NCBI GenBank assembly: GCA_009733575.1
Contig: ML769467.1
Span: 1 to 64,000, forward strand
Length of the DNA: 64,000 nt
Origin: Gymnopus androsaceus JB14
Taxonomy: Eukaryota; Basidiomycota; Agaricomycetes; Agaricales; Omphalotaceae
Reading direction: 5' to 3'
Shown piece by piece: positions 33,181-43,399 of the stretch; the stretch's first letter is position 1, and each line of letters starts with the position of its first letter. Below the pieces are notes generated by a model. The model had not been told where the DNA came from. It did not search any database and was given only the letters and a program-made list of their open reading frames with translations. The translations under genes were made by a program, and so were the position numbers.

Positions 33181-36100
33181 CTGTACCTCTATGTAGGGAG
33201 GCGACGTAACGCATAACGGAGGCCCCGTTGTGTCGCCCAAATAGCGTTATGTAACGCTAGTTTTTGGGTCGGTCGCCTAGTAAGAAACCGTTACGAAAAA
33301 GCATCAAAAAAATACCAAAATATGCCTCAAAAATCGCAAAAATATACTACTACAATTCTATATATCAAGCAGAGGTAATTTACCAGTCTCAACCCACCTA
33401 TTCCCATTATTGTCATAGGCCCATACATCTTCACTTTCCGCAATACTAGCCAGTCCTTCTGGTGTCCTAATGACATTGTTTTGCCGTTCATTACACTCCT
33501 CAAACGTATCTGCGACAACTTCATCAAAAGAAATGTCACCATCATCGAAAAGGTCTGCATTAAAGTCTGTATCAGCCTCAAGAGCAGATTCATCATCAAC
33601 AACACCAAGAACTGTACCACACCGAGCTTCAATCTCATCGTAAAGGGTTCGATCATTCTTGAGGTACTCCTTGAGTGCTGTGTGAGTTTCCCTGCTGGTA
33701 AGACAGGCTTCGGAAAGGTTGTACTTTTCTTTCGCTATTGACTTTTCCCAAGCCTAAAGAGTTGCGACATGATTAACATCATCATGAAAATCTTCGAAGA
33801 AGAAAATATACCTTCTTAACCAGGTCCCGCCCTTCTTCAGTTTGCATGTATTCATACGCCTCAACAAGACCTGCAACTGAGGCATCACGGAGTTTGGGAA
33901 GGGAGGTTGTAATTTTAATGTCCTCGGGACGAGCACCAACAGCAAGCTGAGCGCTATGAGCACTGACCATCCATTGGAATAGAGTCCCTTTGATTCGATG
34001 CTTCAGAGGCCGCTGAAGACCAACGTCAGCTGGCTGATATTTACCGGTACAATTTCCGGGAACAAAGATGATGATGAGGTTTTGATATTCATCATAGATG
34101 AATGTACGGAAAGGCTTGCTTGTGTGAACAGGATAAACATCGATGTATATGACGGCCTTCTGATCCTCGTCAAGGGTGGGGTCTGCAGCAATCACCGATT
34201 TGACATATGGAACGATAACTTGTTGAATCCATTCTTTCATGGTCTTCAACGTGCTAAAATGGCTACGTGGACTCTTTTCGCTTGCTGCAACAGTGAAATG
34301 GAAACCATGCTCAAGAGCTTTATCCATCCCTGGAGCAGCAGCGGAAGGTAAAGATCTTTCGGTCTTCCCCGCCCAGACACATTGGAAAGGTAGGAAGTCC
34401 CCGGCAGCCGTACTGGCAACAAGAAGAGTGAATGCCCGCTTCTCATCCTTTGCAACAATGTCAACCTGACGATCACCTCTCTTATGAAACGTTTTTGAAC
34501 CGTTCGGTAAGAGCATGATACCCTGCTGGTCGACATTAATGACAAGCTTTCCGGGAATGTTCTCCCATTTCATACAGTAAGCAAGCCGGAAGAAAGTACG
34601 CTCACAAAGATCTTCAGCGTTGGGTGGAATATGTGCTGCTGCTCTAGTGCCTACACGTGGCGACCAGTCCAAGACCGACTGGAGAAATGTCCGGACGAAC
34701 GACTCCGTGCAATGAAAATGTTCTGATAGGGCTGTGGGTGCGTGTTGTTGAATTAGACTGAGCATGATAGATCGTGCGATTGTGATATTCACAACCAGTC
34801 CAGACGTACGAAGAGCCTGTAGCACCTCTTTGATCTTCTCCACAACGGTAGGATACTTCCCAAGTGCTCCAACTCTTCCTGACCCCAGCAGTTCATGCCG
34901 GTTTTCTATCTTGGCCAATGTCTGCTCTGACCACTGATGCGATTCCCGTTCCTTCCACCTCCACACAGTCCCCCGGTAAAGACCAGAGTATAGCTCTGGG
35001 CGTTCATGCTGGAGAAGCTGAATGGCACCCTGTGAGCTCCAGAGAGCCTTTCTCATAGCAGCGTCGATAGCAGGCCACAGAAAGGGGTGGAACCAATTGA
35101 TACGTGTTGACTCCTCCTGTTTGGTGCCACCACGAGTCCCATTCCTCGACTTTCGCCAATCCTCATACCCTGCACGTGAGACTGCAGCGACATCTACCAG
35201 AGCTGGTGCATTAGAAGGATTTGGTTCGGAAACCCCAGACGCAGATTCAAGCTCCATAACGTGTTTCTGTTTATCCCGAAAACGCTGCGCGCGCACACGA
35301 CCCTGCTCCCGCTGTCGCTCCTGCTTTTTATCCTTGTCATGCTTCTCTTTCACCTTAGCTTTTGCTTGCCGCTTTTCATCTTCCTGCATCTGTTTCTGTC
35401 GAGTGGCAAGTTTCTCCTCCTCCGTTGACATATCTTTTGTGAATGACAACTTTGCTTGTTTCCTTTTGGGAGCAGGAAGAGGGAATGATTTCGGTAGAGG
35501 AGGAAGAGTGGAATTTATGGCAGGTGTGAGGTCAATGATATCGCTATCATCTGAATCGATAATGAGAGCTTTCAGCTTCGACTTTTTTACAGGATGATGC
35601 CCCCCTTTCATCATTGTATCTGGCTCCTTTCTCTTCACTGTCCCATTAGCGTCCTTTGCCGATTGGACAAGTCTGTTCAACCATGCATCTTCAAACGCCT
35701 CCCTGTCCAGATCACTCATTTCCTTCACTGCGGCCTTCAACATCTTCACCATTTCCTCCAACCGCTTTCCTCTCTCGATGTAGTGGATTGCACCATCGCG
35801 ATTCTGCCCTAACGAGACTTCAAGACATCGTGAAACGGCACCGAAAATCCCCCGTTCTTCAATATCTTCATTCTGGAGCAAAAAATTATAGGTCGATTCC
35901 TGAGGATTTAAAGGCAAGTGTTCAGGCAGATGCTGTAGGAGTTTTCGGAGTGATTCCAGCCTTTCGATGAGATGATGTGATTTTGAGGTGTTCATTGTAC
36001 TTTGCATGTACTGTAGTGGCACAAAAATTTCGTTACTTCGATCTACTGCAAATCATACTGAAACGTAAAGACTAAAGTATCTAGGATATCGGACTATGAA

Positions 36101-36230
36101 AACGGTCGATCCGCACCTCTACAGTGAGCGGTATCCAAAAAAATCCAACGTAACGCTGAATATACGGTCCGTCGCCTAACTGGCAGCGTTACGGTGCACG
36201 TGACCGTCGCCTCCCTACATAGAGGTACAG
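33181..36230. mobile_element. pogo-like DDE element with TA target duplication
   Basis: 3050 bp. Perfect 26-bp terminal inverted repeats starting CTGTACCTCTATGTAGGGAG, flanked by TA on both sides (33179-33180 and 36231-36232). Subterminal GTAACGC/GCGTTA repeats occur at both ends. It encodes one transposase gene that is open from start to stop, so it may be autonomous. It interrupts a block whose uninterrupted homologue lies at 41040-43140. Confidence 0.85.
33358..36022 (-). CDS. pogo/Fot1-like DDE transposase, apparently intact
   Basis: Two exons, 36022-33812 and 33753-33358, with one 58-nt intron (GTATATTT ... CTCTTTAG). The frame is open across it, total about 868 residues. The start could also be the second Met (MNTSKSHH). 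Order of parts: helical N-terminus, acidic/basic linker with SDDSDIIDLTPAIN, Lys-rich coiled coil near residue 225, HTH region with YRGTVWRWKERE, then the DDE_1 catalytic core. Catalytic Asp candidates are INVDQQGIML, AVIYIDVYPVHTSK and VPGNCTGKYQPADVGLQRPL, the last being the typical (Q)P(L/A)D motif. The C-terminal exon begins AWEKSIAKEKYNLSEACL and ends GKLPLLDI. The C-terminal acidic tail is usual for Agaricomycete members. Confidence 0.88.
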
Positions 36231-36721
36231 TATGTATGTTATGAATGTCCGCAAAAGTTAAAACAATCGCCTAAGTATTGAGCCATCAGAATGCAGGGCT
36301 ACGTCGGTACCGTACAGCTGACACAACGTCTAAGGTCTACAGGCCGAGGTATTTAGAAAGGAGATAACAAAGTACACTGAGGCCACTGACTATCTATCGC
36401 GTTGAGGTAGCCCACCAGCAGCCTGGAATCCATTGAGAATGGATAAGATACTTACAAGGGGAAGCTATGCATTCGCCTTCCGTACCAGCCACTGAACACA
36501 AGCCTGAGCACTGAACATGTTAATTCGTTATTATGGCATGTCATGCCTAATTTTCTTTGCGTGCGCAATTTAACATCCCCATAGAATCTCACGGTAGCCT
36601 TGATTTCTTGGGGCACTCTGTTTGATTCAGACAAACCAGTAGAACGGAGGGGAGAGGATAACAACTTGAGTGTGATGTAGGACGCGGAGCAAAGTGCATT
36701 AGGCACTCCATGGGCTTCCAT
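36231..36721. other. duplicated-block sequence beyond the pogo element
   Basis: Homologous to 42840-43140 (shared GGTATTTAGAAAGGAGATAA, CACTGACTATCTATCGCGTT and CCACTGAACACA blocks) and then to the delta-module region near 44880. No intact gene. Confidence 0.6.
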
Positions 36722-37674
36722 TAGTGTTGCCGCGGCTCGAGCCGCGTGACAATCGGCTTCAAACATATCTTGCATGTAGCACATATGAATCTAGTTTCTT
36801 CGTAGAAGTTAAACTAGCTATAAGAAGCCATTATAAATCAGATTATGGTCCTCAGACCAGTTTACGGCTCATCCATTATATCATTCACAAAGTCCAATGG
36901 CTCGAAAAGCGGCTCGGATGTCACTATTCTGTCATGTTCAAGCCGTTGTTCAAGCCATTGCATCTCATGAGTGACATACTTACAGAAGCAAACCCAGAAG
37001 TGAAAGATTCTAAGAAAATAATATATTCAGAGCAGTTCTGCTTGGTTTCTCTTGATTGTTTTTTTATATGGGTCCTATAATATGCAAGGATTATGATCAG
37101 ATTTTATCAGATTTTTTGATGGCCATCAAAAGGCATCATAAATTGATTTTTCTTTTGCTGCCAAAAACTGCCAAAAACCCAGAAGTGAAAGTTTGGGTTA
37201 ATAGGGCCATTACACAAGCGCATCCCTTTGGGATTGTTTGCAGCATGGCTTAGCATGCTCATAGAGTAAGTTGAATGTATTGTATGCCAAAAAATACCAC
37301 ACATTTCATGGTACAATTCACAATATTTCAAAAACTGAGAAAAATCGCATTTTTGGCATAGTGTTCATCTATGATTATATTATGAAGGATTTTATATATC
37401 CAAGCTATGATAGTCATGTCCATAAACCATCCTAGATGTTGTTTAAAAAGAACTGCATCCTAAAATGCATTCTACATGGCTTAAATATCAAAATTTTCAC
37501 TTCTGGGTTTGCATCTGTACTCCATTCCTAAGAAATTACTTTTGGGTATGAAAACTTGCTCTTGAGGGCTATCTGGAGCAGTTATTACCTCTGTGGATTA
37601 TAGTGAATTGCTCTCGCTGTTCGCGGTTTTTAAATGGAGCCGATTGTCACGCGGCTCGAGCCACAGCAACACTA
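36722..37674. mobile_element. hAT-type MITE with perfect 8-bp target duplication
   Basis: Ends read inward TAGTGTTGCCGCGGCTCGAG (left) and TAGTGTTGCTGTGGCTCGAG (right); the inverted similarity continues through GTGACAATCGGCT, about 36 bp. It is flanked by GCTTCCAT at 36714-36721 and 37675-37682. The uninterrupted target (GGGCTTCCATC) exists at 44883 and 45207. No transposase inside. A second element (36983-37517) is nested in it; without that the MITE would be about 416 bp. Confidence 0.88.
36983..37517. mobile_element. Tc1/mariner-type MITE nested in the hAT MITE
   Basis: 535 bp. Inverted ends CAGAAGCAAACCCAGAAGTG (left) and CAGATGCAAACCCAGAAGTG (right, read inward), one mismatch. Flanked by TA on both sides. 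An extra internal copy of ACCCAGAAGTGAAAG lies at about 37177. Non-coding. Confidence 0.75.
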
Positions 37675-38109
37675 GCTTCCATCCAAGCGAGGGATAATTG
37701 CCTCTGCAAGTACTTCTCTCGCTGTCTTGAATGGACTCCAGAGCTGCTGTTCAGACATCCTCTAGAAGGCGGGTTACCAAGCTAGTTCTCATGCCATGTA
37801 CCAAGTTGGATACCGTAATCCGAAGAAATAGATATCTTGTTTTGAACCGGGTTTTGCGAGAACGAGAACGGCCAGTAGTGGCACTGATTCGACGAGGTAA
37901 CGAGGAGTACAAGACGAGACTAAATACTTGGAAGAAAGGGGTAAGTAACGGAGATATAAGAATAGTTAATCCGAATGAGACTGAGACCATAATGTATGAA
38001 CGTATAAGTTGTCTGAGAGTCGAATGCGCGGTGAAGAGACGCATGTATGTGAACAGCCTGGCAAGTGAGATGATGGTAGAGGCGAGGGTAAGGATGAAAT
38101 CCCTACATA

Positions 38110-38783
38110 CATCAGCAAAACCTGGGAGATGGTCATAGGAGCCATAGCAAGCCATAGCGGGTTATAGCAGCCATAGTCCTGCACAGAACTATGAGCTGCT
38201 ATGGGTTCCTATGGCTTGCTATGAGTTTCTTCAGGATCACAAAGCTGTCAACCCATTTTGGCATTAGTGTCGCTGCTTGACAGCTGTCAGTTTCTCCCGC
38301 CAACACTATATAATGCATTGTCGTAACTGGGACTTCGACGAGCTCTGTTTCTTTCCCCCCAAGTCAGTCCTGAGCCACTTTGGTTTGGACTATGGTATGT
38401 AGTTGCATTCAAGCAATGTCTCGTCACCACCTAATGATATAGTATACTAGTTTTATTACAGATATGTAGTTATATTAGTAGTTCTACTAGTTTCGCTCTT
38501 CCTACTATGACTACAGCAATATAATATGATTTTATGATTATTTTCATCCATTTTTGGTCTTGCGAAGTGTAACGAAGCAATTCAAAAGATTAATATATTT
38601 TTATTGAATAGAGCCATTCCACGATCAAATGCCTCGAAACCGGTGCATTCCATAGCAACCCATAGCAGTCCATAGCAATCCATAGTTCTGGACAGATGGG
38701 TACCTTGCTATGGCTGCTATGGCTGCTATGAGTGCTGCACAGAACTGTCCAGTTCTGTGCAGCACACCCAGGTTTTGCTGATG
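38110..38783. mobile_element. CATCAGCAAAACC family TIR element, copy B
   Basis: 674 bp. Terminal inverted repeats CATCAGCAAAACCTGGG, flanked by TA on both sides. Subterminal arrays of CATAGCA units sit in opposite orientation at the two ends, as in copy A. The interior shares CAGCTGTCA, CAACACTATATAA and TTGG.TTTGGAC blocks with copy A. It splits a third copy of the GLE1 3' flank: ATACCGTAATCCGAAGAAAT lies at about 37807 on one side and the following CTGACCTTGCAACTGGGG block at 38788 on the other. Confidence 0.78.
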
Positions 38784-38799
38784 TATCTGACCTTGCAAC

Positions 38800-40815
38800 T
38801 GGGGATTTGTACAATGTTATAACAAGATACTCAGTACTACATAAAATGATGCATCTTCAAGGTTTACAACAACACGGAATCAACAGTTTCGACATCGGAA
38901 ATGGTAAGAATCAACAACAGCCGCATGAGCAAGTATTCGCAGAATAACAGACATCAACAAATTTTCGACTCATTCTCAAGGCAACTTCGATGGTGGCTCC
39001 TCAGAATTCCATCCTGCATCAGGAAAACCGCACATGCGTGATCCGTATGAAGGCACGCCAAATACGCCCGATCATACGGATTTGGCTGTGTATGTATAGG
39101 CCCCCGAGTGCATATCCATCACGCTCGATCATACACAATTACGACCGGTTTTTATTTCATTTATACGCTAGATTATACGCAATCATGCAAATATTCATAC
39201 AATAAATATACTTGTTTTTTGGATCTTGTATACGCCCATCATACACTGTAATAAAGCAATAAAATATCAATTTGTGCTACATACTACATGATACTACTAC
39301 AAAGACTACAGAATAATCAAGATCAAATCCTTGCCACACTTCCAATGCTGAATGCTTCGAAACCATCGGTATTTATATTGTATAATGCACCGCTGCGAAA
39401 ATTCCATTGAGATGCAAGTCAGCTTGAGCTCGTAAGGCTTAGGAATGCTATCAGAACTCACCATTCCTGTCAAGCTCCAATGCCAGCGACACACTTCAAA
39501 ACCACCGGTATTACTCTCCTAAAACGTAAGGGAAAGTTGACAACATCAGAACTTGCTATCTCGCCAAGCTCCTAATGCCAGCATAACCACCGGTATTACT
39601 GTCGTAAAATGCGCACTTCGACAACTCTATTGAAATGCAGGTCAATACGAGGACAAAACAGACGGTATAAGAACTCACTGTCTTGCCAAGATCCCAGCGC
39701 CAGTGCAACACTTCGAAATCACCGGTATGACCGATGCAAATTGTGCAGCCTCGAAAATTGAAGAGGTCAGTTTGAGCTCAAAAGAACAATGGTAAAACTC
39801 ACTGTAACTTCGAATTTCAGTCCAATACAACCAAAGAATTATCGACCGTAAACGTTACTGCAGTCCCGGCTTTCCTTCAAATGCTTTTGAGCTTGGGACC
39901 AGCCTTTGAGCTGAAAACGAATTTCGGCGGCAGAAAGACCTTGTTGATAGCTACAGGACTAGCAGAAAAAAATTTATAAGTTAGTCATACTCGATAAGAA
40001 TGAACAACTTACCGCTTATCCATATTGACGAGTTCACTGGCAAAGGAGTCAAAACGAGAGAATTAGAAGCCAAAAAGAACTGCATTCCAAAAAAAAAAAA
40101 TACCTGAATTAACTCGCATAAGAGCATAGCCGCTTGAGGTTGCAAGTTGAAGGTGAAGAAGAAAGTCAAAGACTCGAGAAAGCGCCCGGCCCATTCACGT
40201 GAGACTGTATATGTGTCTGAGTTTCAAATAACCTGAAGGATTTTTGTCGACACTCCAAATCTCCAATCAACCGTGTGCTCACGCCGACAACCTACACATT
40301 TCTCATTGCACTTATAACTAATTGCAACTTGAGGCTAACCTCGCAAGACTCATGCTTACATTTTTACACTTGAATGGACTTCATGCCAAATGCTCTTCAA
40401 GTTCAAACGCGAGTCAGTCTCGGGGCTGCACAATGTATTGAATGTAGTTCACAGCGAACAAATCGCCGCGTTTGAAAATGAGTTGAAATGGGGGCGTAGT
40501 AGTAACTGAGACTTTGAGGCTAATTTGTAATATTAAAATTGCACTGTACAGTGTACTAAAAAAAAGCGCAACTACTGTGTTGTATAAATCTGGTATGAAC
40601 GGTGTATGAACTTGGTATAATGATTATACGGCCGACGAGAGTTCTGCTGGTCCGTGATGGCGTATGATTACGCATTTTGTTTACATCAATATACCGATCA
40701 TACGGAATACGATCCGGCGGTTTTGCTGATGTGTCCAAAAAAGGAATGATATTCTCCACGAATTCATTTCTAAAGGCTTCCTTTATAGCGGCTTTCGGAT
40801 TATTGTTCACGTTGA
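38800..40815 (-). pseudogene. repeated-exon gene fragment, copy split by a TIR element
   Basis: The right piece (about 40815-40735) reads NNNPKAAIKEAFRNEFVENI then IPFL, a delta module. The left piece (about 39010-38930) continues with RMEF, stop, GATIEVALRMSRKF, matching RMEARVTTMETALKVSRKF at 45011-45200. The TIR element 39017-40731 lies exactly between. An in-frame TGA in the left piece marks it as dead. Confidence 0.65.
39017..40731. mobile_element. CATCAGCAAAACC family TIR element, copy C (1.7 kb)
   Basis: Ends read inward CATCAGGAAAACCGCACATG (left) and CATCAGCAAAACCGCCGGAT (right); both continue into CGTATGATCGG-like sequence rich in GATCATACGG. TG flanks both sides (39015-39016 and 40732-40733). 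The interior contains about four tandem diverged units of 90-140 bp around 39310-39830, each with ACCACCGGTATT and TCTTGCCAAG-like blocks. No transposase-like frame was found. Confidence 0.7.
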
Positions 40816-41050
40816 CATTTGCTTGAACGCTTTCAACAGCATTCCAGCTTTACATTCATATCTTCACTCACACCTCTGATTCCAGTGGCCTGTTCCAGAA
40901 CAATTTTCATCTCATGGATTTGCAGGTCAATCCAGTTCCTAGACCCAACTCTTATGGGAGGACTTCTGACAACTTTAACATTCATAGCCTGGTACCCAAA
41001 ATACTCAATCCTTGTACTTAATTAATTAATAGTGGAGCAGGGGTTACAAA

Positions 41051-42463
41051 TTATTGAACCTCCAATCTTGACTTTATATCCCATATGTCATTGATAGTTG
41101 TGAACTCCTCTTTATTTTGTTCAGATAACGGGCCCTCGCCTGTAGTCATATCCAGATTCTGTAGGTTGAGAATTGCACGGCATCCCTGGATTTGGGGTTA
41201 GAACCAAGAACCAAACAAAGTAGCTTGCATACTGCAGTGGATACCAACGAAATGAAAACCCTGTAGTTACCAATGAGGAAGCATCTGAACAAGAAACAAA
41301 GAGTTCAAACTTCAAGTCACTTACGGATATATGAACATCACTGGTACTGCATTTCTACCTGCAGCAACACCAATTGAAATCATTGCCACTATCTCGGAAC
41401 ATGTCAGTGAGTGCAGGACAATGAGCTGAAGGAGGTATACCAGATATTGCAGCAAATACTTTTAAATTGTCTCTGTTCAGTACAGAAACTAATGGTGGCT
41501 GTTCAAAAGTATTGCGACGAAGATCCCAGTATGTCCGTTTCCAAGCAAGCCCATGGATAACCAAATGGACAACTATTTCTCCAATCCTGCATTAATTGAC
41601 ATGTTAGTATCTAATACACAAGTGCACTTTGATCTGAGCCTCACATAAAAAGCACAACAGGATTTCCAATAGGGTGATCAGCTACTGCATAGTTTAATAT
41701 GCAATTCTCAGTGAATGTGAACTGTTGATCCATGAGTCCATTCCAAGTGCTTAGAATTATTCTGAGTCAGAATGAGGGCTACTAGATAGGTATTAACTTA
41801 CATATAAATTGATCCAGCCATCTTTCCTGTAAGCACCATTGAGAGAAATGCGCCCACTTTCAGACTTTGTTCATACAGAGCAAATACTAATAAATATAGG
41901 AAATCAATGGGAAACCGGCAGCAAAAGTGAATGGCGGACCTCGAATACTGAATGTGCAGGGATCAGTGGCATTATTGGAGACTAATAATGAGAGACATAC
42001 CTCAGAATTAACTGTAGGATCAGCAACATAGTATAACATGATGCAGCCTGAAAAATTTGCCAAGTCATACAGACATCTTCGGCAGGTCGCTGATGACCAC
42101 GAAACCTAGCTGTCCATATACTCGTAAGAACGATGTTTGCACTGTAGCATAGACTTCAGAGAGTGGAATTGAAGGCGTGGTAGTTACACACATATGGATT
42201 GATAACGCGAGATATCTCGCCGAGATGAAGAGAGAGCGCACAAATGTTGGTCTCCTAAAGCTGTTAATGGTTATTTGCAATAAAGATCGAGGACCAGGTG
42301 CACTCACTTCCATATATATTCTAGCTCATTACGTCTGGTGAGAAAACTATCGCAGCTTGTCAGCAACAAGCCGAATACTTTACGCCGTATGGCACGATTT
42401 CAGTTTTGGAAGGATTTAAATGTTTCTTCGCGACATACCTGACGCCCCGATTTGGGCTTTCAT
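41051..42463 (-). CDS. DUF6533-type seven-helix membrane protein, copy B
   Basis: Start ATG at 42463 (MKAQIGAS, intron, then VFGLLLTSCDSFLTRRNELE). Later exons: RRPTFVRSLFISARYLALS, CYSANIVLTSIWTAR, VCMTWQIFQAASCYTMLLIL, FALYEQSLKVGAFLSMVLTG, an exon with TFEQPPLVSVLNRDNLKVFA, and a C-terminus GCRAILNLQNLDM ending EVQ and TAA at 41051-41053. Paralogue of 31539-32962 within a duplicated block that also includes the 5' flank. Ligand and role unknown; predicted plasma-membrane protein. Confidence 0.65.
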
Positions 42464-43399
42464 TTCAAGAGGGAGTGATACGAGGGAAATGGAGAGGAAG
42501 CTTGGCGCGAGCTTGCATTTTATGGATAGGCGAATCTACATGGCAATGATCAGGGTTGTCGGAGCATGGGAAGTATTTTAGGTTTTGATCGAAGAAGCCT
42601 ACTGTACATTATCTTATCCGACCCCCCAATTCTTATTATGTCCCCTGATAAGTAATCCGATATAGATCCAACGATTTGGTCAAAACCCGGTCAGAATTTC
42701 GAAAATATGGAACCGAAAATGCGCAGAAGAGCTCAAAAAACACGTTGCAATAAAAAAAGAAAAAACAATTTCGGTCAAAAATCGTCGTTTTGGACCAAGT
42801 TAGGGTCTATCTTCCTCCCTGATTATCAGCCAAGTCAGAATGTTTGCAGGGCTGGGATATGGGTACGTCGGTACCGAGCCAACCCTACAGCTGACACAAC
42901 GTCCAAGTACTTAGTTTATATGGCAGGCCGAGGTATTTAGAAAGGAGATAACAAAATACAACTTGGCCACTGACTTGCCACTGACTATCTATCGCGTTAA
43001 GGTAGCCCGCCAGCAGCCCTGGGGGAAGTTATGCAAGCCCTGGCCTTCCGTCGCAGCCACTGAACACATACATTGACTCGGAACATCTTAAGAAAATTCA
43101 TTTCCGTGTTCATGCTTAATTTTTTTTTCGCGTGCGACTTAGGGCATACGAGTTTACAACCACAACAACAATCATCAAGATATACACCTAGGAGAATAAT
43201 CTACAGGCTTAGCAACAATAAATATACAGTGGGTTTACAGCGCCATTGCCAAGGAGTCCGCAGCTTCAGGAAGATATCGATATTCCAACGCTAATCAAAT
43301 AAAAGTCATATCCTACACTATTGAACAACCGGACCCGGATACTGTGTGACTTGAGATTCGAAATCGAGATCTTCCTAACTACTATAACATGATACAGAG
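42464..43399. other. flank of duplicated block
   Basis: 42840-43140 matches 36298-36560 on the far side of the pogo element. The plus-strand frame 42707-42940 has no recognisable domain. Nothing else supported. Confidence 0.45.

Noticed and set aside
36452..36784. 110-residue minus-strand frame as a gene
   Set aside because: It crosses the left TIR of the hAT MITE and its target duplication, so it is not an ancestral coding frame.
37731..38138. Arg/Glu-rich 135-residue frame as a gene
   Set aside because: It starts in a module of the repeated-exon family, runs through a copy of the GLE1 3' flank and ends in the TIR of element B, so it is a chance fusion.
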